Part shown: positions 17,971-27,618 of the stretch, in pieces
How positions within the stretch are numbered: position 1 is the first letter of the stretch
Layout of the letters: each line of letters opens with the position of its first letter
From: Microcoleus vaginatus HSN003
GTDB lineage: Bacteria > Cyanobacteriota > Cyanobacteriia > Cyanobacteriales > Microcoleaceae
Length of the DNA stretch: 64,000 nt
Assembly (NCBI RefSeq): GCF_022701255.1
Contig: NZ_CP031705.1
Span: forward strand, 558,001 to 622,000
Direction: 5' to 3'
Translations under genes and position numbers: made by a program
The notes under the pieces: generated by a model
The model's input: the letters and a program-made list of their open reading frames with translations, nothing else
The model's database searches: none
What the model was told of the DNA's origin: nothing

Positions 17971-18136
17971 CCTCAAAGTATTCACCTTTTCCGCCGCCCT
18001 TTCCCTAGCCATCAAGTACGCAGGGCCTAGCTTATCCATACCCTCTACCGACCTCAACGCCCTAATTGCCGTCTTTACCCCCAGTATCACCTTAGCTGTT
18101 ATCCTCGGCTGGCGATCGCGCCAACAGCCAAGATAG
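17948..18136 (+). CDS. small membrane protein of unknown function
   Basis: 62 aa (MNTNISPILKVFTFSAALSL...). It has two hydrophobic stretches separated by 'AGPSLSIPSTDLNALIAV' and a basic tail (WRSRQQPR). It resembles small cyanobacterial membrane proteins of unknown function. The frame is open further upstream to 17666, but that extension is low-quality and antisense to the gene at 17677-17970. Confidence 0.5.
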   Translation: MNTNISPILKVFTFSAALSLAIKYAGPSLSIPSTDLNALIAVFTPSITLAVILGWRSRQQPR

Positions 18137-18250
18137 GGGATGGAGGGCGATCGCCCGCCCCCAAAGACGAGTTAAATTAAGCTAGGGGCGATCGAACACT
18201 CACACCCAAACCCCTGCCTGCCCAGCAATATAGATGAGACAGACAATCAC

Positions 18251-20392
18251 ATGGATCTAGCCACCTTAAATCTGAAACCCTTAAATTTGCTGATTTTTCC
18301 TGATTGGAGCCAACCAGAAAAATCTCTTTATTTAGAGTTAGAACTAATTATTAGGAGTATGGTAAGTCATCCCGATCTCGATTTCCTAACTCTTTTAATA
18401 GATGTGAGCGATCCTTTAGAAAAGTCAGAGTTAGATGCCAATCTAATTTTATCAGCGATTGTGATGAATCTTTTCATGGAAGAAGATTTAGAGACTAGCT
18501 GCGAACCGGAAATTATTTTATTGGAAAACCTCAATCGAAGTCAGTGGCTAGATATTTTGCCACAGATTCAATATCGAATTAAGTTGAATGCGGAAAATCA
18601 CCAAGCAATAGCAGAGTCTGGAACGGCACAAATTCCAGTAGTGCAACAGGAACAACTTAGCAATATAACCCTTGATTCCCAAGCATTAATTTTGAAAGAA
18701 TTCGGCAACCAACTCTACGTTAAAGGAAAATACCACGCAGCCATTAAGCACTATCAAAGATTTTTAGTATCCCAGATAGGAGATATAGAACTGTATGGTA
18801 ACTTAAGCGAGTGTTTAAGAAACCTCAACAGAATCGAAGAAGCGATCGCGATACTTGACTCAGGTATCCACCATTACCCAACAGCAGGACAACTGCACTT
18901 TCAAATCATCAAAATATTCCAGCAAAACGGTCGCACTCAAGAAGCTATATCAAGTGCAGAAAAAGCCACGCAAATACTGCCCAATGAATATGTTTTTAAA
19001 CTATTCAAACACTTAACATTGCCGATTGTTTATAACACATCAGACGAAATCCAATTTTACAGGGAAAGATTTGTCCAAGGATTAGAAAATTTAATTCAGC
19101 AAACCTCCCTAAAAACTCCCGAAGACAAAATTAATGCTTTGCGGGGTTTTAGTAGTTTCACTAATTTTTACCTAGCATATCAGGCTCACAATGTTGTGGA
19201 ATCGCAATCAAAGTATGCTAATTTACTGCATCAAGCTATGACAGCCAACTATCCGCAGTGGGTGCAACCGCAACCAATGCCTCCACTGCTGGAAAAGGGG
19301 AAAATTAGAGTCGGTTATATTTCTAGTTACTTACATTCTTACAGTGGCACTTTATGGTTGACGGGCTGGTTGCGTTATTGCAACCACCAACAATTTGAAA
19401 TTTACGGTTACTATACGGGGAACGATCCCGATCCAATTACAGAACAATTTCGCCAATACAGCGATCGATTTCACCACATTCCTCACAACCTAGAAGCCGT
19501 ATGTCAACAAATTATTGATGACAAATTGCATATCCTGGTCTTCCCAGAAATCGGCATGGATGCACCAACTATACAAATAGCAGCTTTGTGCCTTGCCCCC
19601 GTGCAATGTTCGGCGTGGGGACATCCTGTAACCTCTGGTTTACCGACGATTGATTATTTTATTTCCAGTGAATTGATGGAGCCCGAAAATGCACAATTGC
19701 ACTACTCCGAAACCTTAATTAAGTTGCCGAATATTGGCGTTGCCTACCCCAAACCGATTGTTGGTGAATTAACCCAGAGTCGCTCAGATTTTGACCTCCG
19801 AGAAGATGCAGTAATTTATTTATGCTGCCAAGCCCCTTTCAAATACTTACCACAATATGATTTTATTTTAGCAGAAATTGCCCGTCGCGTTCCGCAAGCT
19901 CAGTTTATTTTTCCGCGCGGCGAATTGCTGCGGGAACGGTTAAAGCGTGCTTTTGCTGCTGTGAATCTCGATAGTGAAGATTACTGTCTGTTCCGAACTA
20001 TTCCAACTCGACAAGATTACATAGCAATTAACTTTCTTTGTGATGTCTTTTTAGATACTTTTACTTGGTCGGGGGGAAATACGTCTTTGGAGGCGATCGC
20101 CTGCAATTTACCCATAGTAACTTGTCCGGGAGAATTTATGCGGGGACTTCATGCTTATAGCTTTCTCAAAATGCTGGGAGTAACAGAGACAATTGCACAA
20201 AACGAAGAGGAATATATTGAAATTGCTGTCAAGTTGGGTATAGATTCAAAGTGGCGCCGAGACATTGCACAACGCATGAGTCAGCGACAAGGTGATCTGT
20301 TTGACGATAAAGTTTGCGTGACAGCTTTAGAGGCTTTTTATCAAGAAGTTGTTCGAGAAAGACTTGAAGGTTACAAGAATTCTATAGGTTAG
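18251..20392 (+). CDS. TPR O-GlcNAc-transferase-like protein (GT41) with FPDW module
   Basis: 713 aa. Residues 1-125 are the same module that ends the 5891-9643 protein ('LNLLIFPDWSQPEKSLYLEL', 'AIVMNLFMEEDLETSCEPEI'). Residues 145-260 are TPR ('FGNQLYVKGKYHAAIKHYQR'). Residues 350-700 are the GT41 transferase ('KIRVGYISSYLHSYSGTLWL', 'SAWGHPVTSGLPTIDYFISS', 'TWSGGNTSLEAIACNLPIVT'). It is closely similar to the middle of the 9716-13369 protein, including the shared 'MLGVTETIAQNEEEYIEIAV', so the two arose by duplication with domain reshuffling. Confidence 0.87.
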   Translation: MDLATLNLKPLNLLIFPDWSQPEKSLYLELELIIRSMVSHPDLDFLTLLIDVSDPLEKSELDANLILSAIVMNLFMEEDLETSCEPEIILLENLNRSQWLDILPQIQYRIKLNAENHQAIAESGTAQIPVVQQEQLSNITLDSQALILKEFGNQLYVKGKYHAAIKHYQRFLVSQIGDIELYGNLSECLRNLNRIEEAIAILDSGIHHYPTAGQLHFQIIKIFQQNGRTQEAISSAEKATQILPNEYVFKLFKHLTLPIVYNTSDEIQFYRERFVQGLENLIQQTSLKTPEDKINALRGFSSFTNFYLAYQAHNVVESQSKYANLLHQAMTANYPQWVQPQPMPPLLEKGKIRVGYISSYLHSYSGTLWLTGWLRYCNHQQFEIYGYYTGNDPDPITEQFRQYSDRFHHIPHNLEAVCQQIIDDKLHILVFPEIGMDAPTIQIAALCLAPVQCSAWGHPVTSGLPTIDYFISSELMEPENAQLHYSETLIKLPNIGVAYPKPIVGELTQSRSDFDLREDAVIYLCCQAPFKYLPQYDFILAEIARRVPQAQFIFPRGELLRERLKRAFAAVNLDSEDYCLFRTIPTRQDYIAINFLCDVFLDTFTWSGGNTSLEAIACNLPIVTCPGEFMRGLHAYSFLKMLGVTETIAQNEEEYIEIAVKLGIDSKWRRDIAQRMSQRQGDLFDDKVCVTALEAFYQEVVRERLEGYKNSIG

Positions 20393-20520
20393 GGCGATCG
20401 GGCCAGCAGCAGTAGAGACACAATCAAAAAGTGCGATCGCTACTTAGTCTAAAGACTGTGTTTTTGCCAAAATCTTAATTCCCCGTACAGCTTATCAAAA
20501 CCCAAGTTGAGGCACTCACC

Positions 20521-21138
20521 ATGATTCATATCATACCTGGATTAGTAACATTCGATGAATTCATGGACTGGTATCCTGAGAACTCAGAACACCGCTACGA
20601 ACTGCACAATGGAGAAATTGTTGAAATACCAAAAGCAACAGGTAAACATTCTAAAGTCGCGGGTTTTACGGCACTGAAAGTCGGAATAGAGATTGAGCGT
20701 CTCAATTTGCCCTACTTCATCCCCAAAGAATGCGTCATCAAACCCATGCGGGAAAAATCGGGATATGAACCAGATATTATTGTACTTAACGAACAAACCA
20801 TTGGAAACGAGCCGCGATGGGACAAATCATCAATTATCACAATGGGTTCATCAGTCCCCCTCATCGTCGAGGTAACTAGCACTAATTGGGGGGATGATTA
20901 TGCCCTAAAGCTTGAGGCATATGAGTCAATGGGTATTCAGGAATATTGGATTATAGACTATCTAGGATGGGGCGGCAGACGGTTCATCGGCCACCCCAAG
21001 CAACCAACCTTTTCGGTTTACCAACTAATTGACGGGGAATACCAAGTCAAACTGTTCCGAGGAGGCGAGTGTATTGAGTCCCGAACTTTCCCAGAATTGA
21101 AGCTGACAGCGCAGCAGGTGTTTGCAAAAGGGAATTGA
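20521..21138 (+). CDS. Uma2-family (DUF820) endonuclease-like protein
   Basis: 205 aa, full length. It has the PD-(D/E)xK-like pattern of Uma2: 'NRYELHNGEIVEIP'-type start (here HRYELHNGEIVEIPKATG), 'SGYEPDIIVLNEQ' with the likely metal-binding Asp, 'PLIVEVTSTNWGDDYALKLE' with Glu and Lys, and 'GIQEYWIIDYLG'. The role is unknown; these proteins are abundant in cyanobacteria. It is the intact paralogue of the pseudogene at 22583-23208 and shows what that copy has lost. ATG at 20521. Confidence 0.85.
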   Translation: MIHIIPGLVTFDEFMDWYPENSEHRYELHNGEIVEIPKATGKHSKVAGFTALKVGIEIERLNLPYFIPKECVIKPMREKSGYEPDIIVLNEQTIGNEPRWDKSSIITMGSSVPLIVEVTSTNWGDDYALKLEAYESMGIQEYWIIDYLGWGGRRFIGHPKQPTFSVYQLIDGEYQVKLFRGGECIESRTFPELKLTAQQVFAKGN

Positions 21139-21284
21139 GGTGGCTGCTTATGTTAATGTCCGAGTAGAGGTATCCGATTAAAGATGCGATCGCGCGCATC
21201 TGCTGTATCTTGATATAAAGGCGATTCATCGCTTCTGGGCTGCAGAGCAATTAGCAAGCAGTAATTCCCCATACCCTATTCCTC

Positions 21285-21310
21285 AATCTAAAATCTAAAA
21301 TCTAATATCT
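21285..21310. repeat. STRR-type heptamer repeat (ATCTAAA)n
   Basis: AATCTAAAATCTAAAATCTA-type tandem repeat ending just before the ATG at 21312. The same heptamer recurs in spacers at about 23328-23353, 24590-24605, 32888-32919, 40672-40700 and 56051-56067, in the manner of the short tandemly repeated repetitive (STRR) sequences of filamentous cyanobacteria. Confidence 0.75.
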
Positions 21311-21311
21311 A

Positions 21312-22487
21312 ATGAAGCTAGGACAGTGGATGGGCTTATTAGCCCTCATCGCATCTTGTTACATCCTGTGGCAAATCAGGCAGGCCCTACTGCTGCTGTT
21401 TGCCGCCGTCGTCTTAGCCACCGCCTTAAACAGACTAGCACGCTACTTGCAAAAATTCGGACTCAAAAGATCGATCGCCGTACTCTTATCAGTTAGCTTC
21501 CTAGTCCTCATCTTCATAGGATTATTCCTCATCATTGTACCACCCTTTGCCGAACAGTTTCAACAACTTACCCAAAGAGGCCCTCAAGGAATAGCAAAAT
21601 TAAATGAGTGGATCGATCAGATTGAAGCTCGGTTTTCTGGACAAATTGGTCAGCGACTACCGAATCTGGATATTAACGACATTATTCAACAACTGCAACC
21701 TCTATTCAATCAACTCGTCGGCGGTGCAGGAGCCTTTGTCGGTAATACATTAGGCGTTATCCTCAGCTTTTTGCTAGTCATAGTTTTGACCTTGATGACA
21801 TTAGCTGATCCTTTATCTTACCGCCAAGCATTTATTCAACTATTTCCCTCTTTTTATCGGCGACGAATCGAGGGAATCTTAGATGAATGCGAAGTAGCCC
21901 TCGGTAGATGGGTAATCGGTGCTTTAATTAGCATGAGCGTCATCACTTTTCTCAGCCTAATTGGTTTGTCAGTATTACAAGTTCCCCTAGCTCTAGCTCA
22001 CGCGGTTTTAGCTGGTTTGCTGAACTTAATACCCAATATCGGACCCGGTTTGAGCGTCATTCCCCCAGTGACTATCGCACTTTTAGACTCTCCCTTAAAA
22101 TCCGGTTTTGTGCTGATCCTTTACTTTCTAATTCAACAATTTGAAAGCAACATTCTCACCCCTTACGTCATGGCACAGCAAGTATCACTGCTGCCAGCAG
22201 TAACATTAATAGCTCAAGTATTCTTCGCCACCTTCTTTGGATTTTTAGGCTTATTGCTAGCCCTCCCCCTCACCGTTGTAGCTCAAGTTTGGATTAGGGA
22301 AGCCCTAATTAAAGATATTCTCAACCAATGGAGTGCCAGTCCTAAAACCTTAGCCGCACTCGATTCTGCTATCAATGAAAAACAGGAATCTATAGGAGTC
22401 ACCGAAACCCTGCCAGAAAAATATTTACCAGAACAGAAAGCCGACATCCCCGATCGTGCAGAAAATGACGTTTCTGAACCTCAATAA
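21312..22487 (+). CDS. AI-2E family transporter (membrane protein)
   Basis: 391 aa polytopic inner-membrane protein. Paired N-terminal helices ('LLALIASCYILWQIRQALLL') are followed by a soluble helical loop (residues 80-150) and a C-terminal set of helices including 'AVLAGLLNLIPNIGPGLSVI' and 'IQQFESNILTPYVMAQQVSL', the signature of the AI-2E/UPF0118 family. Members export the autoinducer AI-2 or act as Na+/H+ antiporters; the substrate here cannot be read from sequence. The tail (residues 345-391) is charged and cytoplasmic. The gene starts immediately after a heptamer repeat with no clear Shine-Dalgarno. Confidence 0.88.
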   Translation: MKLGQWMGLLALIASCYILWQIRQALLLLFAAVVLATALNRLARYLQKFGLKRSIAVLLSVSFLVLIFIGLFLIIVPPFAEQFQQLTQRGPQGIAKLNEWIDQIEARFSGQIGQRLPNLDINDIIQQLQPLFNQLVGGAGAFVGNTLGVILSFLLVIVLTLMTLADPLSYRQAFIQLFPSFYRRRIEGILDECEVALGRWVIGALISMSVITFLSLIGLSVLQVPLALAHAVLAGLLNLIPNIGPGLSVIPPVTIALLDSPLKSGFVLILYFLIQQFESNILTPYVMAQQVSLLPAVTLIAQVFFATFFGFLGLLLALPLTVVAQVWIREALIKDILNQWSASPKTLAALDSAINEKQESIGVTETLPEKYLPEQKADIPDRAENDVSEPQ

Positions 22488-22582
22488 TTAAGGTTTGTAA
22501 GGAGTGAAATGTTTATTGATTCTTAGTTATAGGATAGAAGTATTCCCTACCAATTTACTAAAAAGGGGGAAATAGCCCTAGA

Positions 22583-23208
22583 CTAACTATCTTCAACACT
22601 CCCCTTTTTTACCGCATCTGTACCAGCGCTAAAAATCTGTTTAACAGTCAAAGTCAACTGCCCAAATGTGGGTGACACAACCCGATAGCTCTCCCGAAAC
22701 TGTGTGACTTGATACTCACCATCAACCAAATGCTGAACAAAAAAACTCGGTTGTTTCGGATTGCCAATATAGCGTTGGTCACCGAGTCCCAAATAGTCGG
22801 CAATCCAGTATTCAGAAATGTCCAAAGCTTCGTAATCAACTAATTGGTACTGACAACTTCGACAACTAGCCGTACAAAACTACCCATTGTAAGGATAGAT
22901 TCCTTTTTTGATCTCGGTTCGCTGTCCGTCCCTTGCCTGTTCAAAACGATCGCATCCGGTTCGTAACCTGATAGCCCATTATCAGCTTTGACAACACATT
23001 CTTTGGGGACGAAGTAGGGAAGTTCTAGTCGTCTGATTTCAAAATTGAACTCAGCGACAAGGAAGCCAGCTACTTCTGAATATTCTCCGGGGGCTTTAGG
23101 CATTTCAATAATAGTTCCATTGTGCAGTTCGTAACGGTTTTGAGAATTTTCAGGATACCAGTCAATAAATTCATCAAAGGTGAGTGGTTTTAAGAGCGTT
23201 TGAGTCAT
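22583..23208 (-). pseudogene. Uma2-family pseudogene with internal deletion
   Basis: Two pieces in different frames: 23208-22840 (MTQTLLKPLTFDEFIDWYPE ... LVVEVVSTN, stop) and 22825-22583 (...DISEYWIADYLGLGDQRYIG ...). Aligned with the intact paralogue at 20521-21138, the junction lacks about eight codons (the WGDDYALK equivalent). The sequence left at the break, ACCAATTAGTTGATTAC, suggests loss of about 25 bp between two AATT words, which shifts the frame. The lost block includes the catalytic Lys region, so the product would be inactive even if read. Confidence 0.82.
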
Positions 23209-23360
23209 GGCGATCGCTCCTTATTTTATTTATAATATAATGCCGATCAATGTTATAACATTTTGCTGGGTTCTCAAACCGAGGTCGATCGCCAAAACTG
23301 CATTCACTCGATCGAGATTCCATCACACTAAAATCTAAATCTAAAATCTAAAATAATCTT

Positions 23361-24536
23361 ATGAGATCGATCGACGAAATCAACGATAAAATCAGCCAGG
23401 GCAAAGCCACAGTCTGGACAATCGAAGAACTCAAAACAAGAGTTCAAGAAACCAGCATTACCCAAGCCGCCAAAGAAGTCGATGTGATTACCACCGGCAC
23501 CTTCGAGCCCATGGAATCCTCGGGTGCAATCATCAACCTCGGCCATACCGACCCGCCGATAAAAATCCGCCAGTGCTGGCTAGACGGCGTTTTAGCCTAC
23601 TCCGGCTTCGGGGCCGTAGACCTGTACCTGGGAGCCACCCAAGTCGCCGAAGACGGCGAAGAATCCCGCGAACGGGGCGGCGGACACGTCATCGAAGACT
23701 TAATAGCCGGCAAACCCGTGCAGTTGCGAGCCCTCGGACAAGTAACAGACTGCTACCCCCGCGCCTCCTTTGAAACGACGATTACCCGCGATACAATCAA
23801 CCAGTTTTATTTATTCAATCCCCGTAACGCATATCAAAACTTTATTGTCGGTGTCAATGGGGGCGATCGACCGCTATTCACCTACCTCGGCCCCCTGCAA
23901 CCAAACCTCGGCAACGCCGTCTATTCGAGCCTAGGAGCCATGTCTCCCCTGCTCAACGACCCCGACCTCGAAACCATCGGCATCGGCACCCGCATCTTCC
24001 TAGGAGGCGCTCAAGGCTACATCACCTGGGAAGGAACCCAGCACTTCCCCCTGCAAAAACGCCAGCCCAACCGCACCCCCATCGGCCCGGCCGCCACCCT
24101 AGCCCTAATCGGCGACGCCAAACAGATGAACTCGAAATGGGTGCGCGGCTGCTACTTCAAAAACTACGGCCCATCCCTAATGCTGGGAGTCGGCATCCCC
24201 TTTCCCGTCTTAAACGAAACAGTTGTCGCCCACTGTGCAGTATCAGACAAAAAAATAGTAGCGCCGGTGGTAGATTTCTCTATCCCCCGGCGCGTTCGTC
24301 CCACCTTCGGTTTAGTCAGCTATGCTCAATTAAAGACTGGTCGCATCATGATCGAGGGCAAACCAGTACGGGCCGCCCCCCTTGCGAGTATGTTTCTCTC
24401 CCGGCAAGTAGCATTGGAATTGAAGCAGCAAATTGAAGCGGGTCAATTTACCCTCACGGCCCCAGTTGCTCCCCTACCCACTGACAGAGTATTTCTCCCG
24501 CAAGATTTGTGGGGCGCACAAGTCCGGCTCGAATAA
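23361..24536 (+). CDS. DUF39 homocysteine biosynthesis protein
   Basis: 391 aa, soluble, clearly DUF39: 'MRSIDEINDKISQGKATVWT', 'DVITTGTFEPMESSGAIIN', 'GGGHVIEDLIAGKPVQLRA', 'GTRIFLGGAQGYITWEGTQH' and 'RGCYFKNYGPSLMLGVGIP' with a conserved Cys. In methanogens and some bacteria DUF39 proteins take part in forming homocysteine from aspartate semialdehyde and sulphide. Whether the cyanobacterial enzyme does the same is an inference from the family. It is monocistronic, preceded by a heptamer repeat. GC content is higher than in the neighbours, with many HIP1-like words. Confidence 0.83.
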   Translation: MRSIDEINDKISQGKATVWTIEELKTRVQETSITQAAKEVDVITTGTFEPMESSGAIINLGHTDPPIKIRQCWLDGVLAYSGFGAVDLYLGATQVAEDGEESRERGGGHVIEDLIAGKPVQLRALGQVTDCYPRASFETTITRDTINQFYLFNPRNAYQNFIVGVNGGDRPLFTYLGPLQPNLGNAVYSSLGAMSPLLNDPDLETIGIGTRIFLGGAQGYITWEGTQHFPLQKRQPNRTPIGPAATLALIGDAKQMNSKWVRGCYFKNYGPSLMLGVGIPFPVLNETVVAHCAVSDKKIVAPVVDFSIPRRVRPTFGLVSYAQLKTGRIMIEGKPVRAAPLASMFLSRQVALELKQQIEAGQFTLTAPVAPLPTDRVFLPQDLWGAQVRLE

Positions 24537-24607
24537 AGGATTTTAGATTGGCGATTTAGCGGTTGTAAATTAGTCTTGGACACACTAATCTCAAATCTAA
24601 AATTGGT

Positions 24608-25854
24608 TCATTCCTCGATCGGCTTAGGCTTCTTAACCGGCTTAGGAAGAGGTTCCTTGGGGACACGCGGTGGTGCTGCTGCTGCGGACTTGATGGTAGG
24701 ACGCCCTACAGGAGCACCGTCACCGCTGGGCCTAGGAGTAAACGGACGCTTCCCTCCTCCTTTGAAGCCACCGGGCGGCTTGCTGCCAGGGGGGAATTTC
24801 CGCTTTTTAATCGGCAGGGCACCAATATTATTAGCCTGCTCAATCATCAGACTGTCAGCTTTCAATTTGACGTGGAAATCCCAAAAAAACCCGATCGCTT
24901 TTGTTGCTAAATCTCCCTTGAGTTTCAGTTTAAAAAACTTCATCTTGTCGTCATTCTTGCGGGGAGCTTGCTTGATTTTGACGATGACATACTTTTCTTC
25001 GTCTTGGGATTGATAAATCACCTCACCTCTAATCGAAAAATAGCCATCTTCAACATCAGGTTCCGAGGGTGGCAAAGATGCGGTCGATGCTTCGCCACTA
25101 GCCTCAATCTCCGCTGCTTCCTGATTTTCCTCATCAGAGGACGGTTCGGGAGGTTTCTTGAGCGTTTCCGGCTCCCAAACCCCCATAATCTGGGCGTGCA
25201 AGTTGCCGTCTTCTTGCCTGGTGCGGGGATAGACCACCCACAGGTGTTCTTGTTCGAGATCCAGGTGATTTTTGACTAAACTCATGACTCTACCCAGCAA
25301 AACTGCATCGATGGCAGTTCCGTCGGCAGCTATCAGTATACCCCGGGTGAATTGCTCTTCTGATTGCGTGTAGCGGCCCCGCACCAAACCAACAGCTCGG
25401 TACTGTCTGGGTTCGCTGGGGGGGGGATGGGATGTTGGCGCATGACGGAGGATATGTCCTCAGTGGCCTGACTTTCGTTAGCGGGAGGCTCGGCGTTTGC
25501 GGGCGGTGCGACTGCTAGCGCTGGAGTATCGCTGACAGCTTCCGAAGGCGCTGGTTGCTCGGAGGGTGCAGGAGAATTGCTGGGCTGGTCTTGTGGCTTT
25601 GTTTTGTCCTTGTCGAGGGCAGAACTGTAGCGTGGTCGTTGCAGCCTATCCTTGGACGCTGGGGCGTCTGTTGGCGTTGGCGGTTGATTTTGGTCAACAG
25701 GTGCAGCCAACGGCGAAGGCACCGAACTTTCGTCTGGTGTCTCAGGAATGGAATCTGTATCTTTAGGCGGATTGACGGCCAGTTCGCTGGGCTGAGCCTT
25801 GCGAGTTGAAGTAGATTTGGACGATTTGGAAGACGGGTTGGGAGAGGGGTTCAT
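24608..25854 (-). pseudogene. conserved cyanobacterial protein, split by a C9 homopolymer frameshift
   Basis: ATG at 25854 follows a strong ribosome-binding site (AAGGAGTTTTTATG). The first frame (25854-25333) encodes a Pro/Ser/Asp-rich disordered region ending 'VMRQHPIPPPANPDSTELL'. In a run of nine C (plus-strand G at 25418-25426) the frame slips. With ten C it would read on as PPPSEPRQYRAVGLVRGRYT into the second frame (to 24608), which holds the ordered domain 'IDAVLLGRVMSLVKNHLDLE', 'HLWVVYPRTR' and a basic Pro-rich tail. The joined protein would be about 415 aa. I know no function for the family. A true mutation, phase variation or a sequencing slip are all possible. Confidence 0.75.
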
Positions 25855-26435
25855 AAAAACTCCTTGCAGCGGAGACACATCCCTTAAGGGAAATTAGGAA
25901 TAAACTGAAGAAACTGCTTTAAAAACTACTAGCACCTGACTTGGGGCTTGCGCCCGAAGGTCTGGTTGTGACCCGTCAACGCCAACTTTCAACGCTACGA
26001 ATGCCGATCGGTTCGCTGGCTGCTAAAATCCTTGCGAATAAGGACTTTGGGAGTTGCTGACCGATCGATCGCCGATCGCGCTGAGCTGGAGTTGCTGGCT
26101 AATAGCATTTAGGATATTCAGCTTGCCTATTTTACTTAATCCAATTACCTAACGGCCTGATCCGCCATATTTTCGGTAATTTTTAGCTTGACCAGACTAA
26201 ATTGGACAGACACCGCAGTCCTTGGGGCTGCGGGTCTGAGTGCCCAAAATTGTTTAGCTAGCATGGAGTTGTGGGTCTGTTACCATATTAGCTGCAAGTA
26301 AAAGGCTGCTTTGTCCGTTCGGACTTTGAAGTTAAGAACTTTTATGGTTGCATGGATCTAGTTAAATGGCCCACGCCCCCGGGCGAGGCGTTAATTCTTA
26401 GAAAATAGTAGATTTTAAGCTGGGATAGTTGAATT
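25855..26435. other. 581-bp spacer between divergent genes
   Basis: No convincing gene. It is rich in CGATCG words (for example around 26060-26090) and contains a hairpin (CCGCAG ... CTGCGG, 26213-26233) without a T-run. As the spacer of two divergent genes it presumably holds both promoters, but I see no clear -10/-35 pair. Confidence 0.5.
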
Positions 26436-27362
26436 ATGGAAAAAGCAAATAAGCGTCGTGGGTTGATTACTGTGGTGGTGGTGCTGTCGCTCATCGCTTT
26501 TTTGGGATTTTCTCTGGTTCCCATTTTGGACAGTATTCTCAAGGCCAGCCAAGCCCAAAGTACGTCAACTCCAACACCTACTCAGACGGCGCAGTCAGGG
26601 GAGAAGCAATCAGAGTTGCTGCAAGCTCAGGCTAGGGGATACGAATTGGTTTTGCAGCGGGAACCTGACAACGTAACGGCTTTGCGGGGATTATTGCAGG
26701 TGCGGCTGGAGTTGATCGGCCAAGGAGTGGGGGACATTAAGGATGCGATCGCTCCTTTGGAAAAGTTGGCTTCGCTGAATCCTGAGACTACTGAATACGG
26801 AATTTTGCTGGCTCAGGCTAAGGAACGCACGGGCGATCGCGAAGGGGCTGCTCAAGCTTACAGGTCAATTTTAGCGTCTAAGCCGGGGGAAATTAAGGCT
26901 TTGCAGGGGTTGGTGAATTTGCTGCTGGTGCAGCAGCGGCCCGAAGCTGCGATCGGATTGCTGCAAGATACGCTGAAGGCGGCTCCGGCTGCAAATCTGG
27001 CGAAACCGGAAAGTGTTGATGTAACTTCAGTGCAGTTGATTTTGGGACAGGTTTATGCTGTGCAGAAGCGCTACGAGGAGGCGATCGCAATTTACGACGA
27101 ATCTGCTAAGGCTAATCCCAAAGATTTTCGCCCGACTTTAGGAAAGGCGATCGTGCTGAAGGAACAGGGCAAAACAGATGAGGCAAAAACGCTGTTCGAT
27201 CGAGCTACTGAGTTAGCTCCTCCTAACTATAAAGACCAAATTAATCAGTTAGCTACTGGCACTCCTTCGCCTACTCCCGAATCGGCTGCTACTCCGGAAT
27301 CGGCTGCTACTCCCGAACCGGCTGCTTCTCCTAGTCCTGAAGGCGCGCTACCGACACCTTAA
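26436..27362 (+). CDS. membrane-anchored TPR protein
   Basis: 308 aa. One N-terminal membrane helix (residues 8-32, 'LITVVVVLSLIAFLGFSLVP') anchors a periplasmic or lumenal domain with about five TPR units between residues 60 and 275 ('LLQAQARGYELVLQREPDNV', 'GDREGAAQAYRSILASKPGE', 'KRYEEAIAIYDESAKANPKD'), and a Pro/Thr/Glu-rich tail with a triplicated 'ESAATP'. TPR domains bind other proteins, so an assembly or scaffold role is likely. It shares anchor and first repeat with the short protein at 5448-5840. Confidence 0.82.
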   Translation: MEKANKRRGLITVVVVLSLIAFLGFSLVPILDSILKASQAQSTSTPTPTQTAQSGEKQSELLQAQARGYELVLQREPDNVTALRGLLQVRLELIGQGVGDIKDAIAPLEKLASLNPETTEYGILLAQAKERTGDREGAAQAYRSILASKPGEIKALQGLVNLLLVQQRPEAAIGLLQDTLKAAPAANLAKPESVDVTSVQLILGQVYAVQKRYEEAIAIYDESAKANPKDFRPTLGKAIVLKEQGKTDEAKTLFDRATELAPPNYKDQINQLATGTPSPTPESAATPESAATPEPAASPSPEGALPTP

Positions 27363-27478
27363 GGAAAGTTTTTAGTGAAAGAGTTCGAGTGGTCAGTGAA
27401 AAATTATTAAGTGAAATACTTAATAATTTAAACTCAAAACTACTCGCTTTCTTCTTAATTACGCAGGGCTTAGGAAAA

Positions 27479-27541
27479 GAAATCTGGTTTCTACGATAAA
27501 TCTTGGTTGAACCACGACAGATCCATGAAGAAACCTGGTTT
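27479..27541. repeat. dispersed GAAACCTGGTTTCT repeats
   Basis: GAAATCTGGTTTCT and GAAACCTGGTTTCT occur 47 bp apart in the 256-bp spacer, each with GAAA/TTTC dyad symmetry. A related AGAAACCGGGTTTTT lies near 31910. They look like copies of a small dispersed repeat. Confidence 0.55.
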
Positions 27542-27618
27542 CTAAGCCCTCGCGGCGAGCGTCCTGGTACCGACTACCAATTACTAATTACCAATTATGT
27601 AAGACCTCGGAGGGAATT

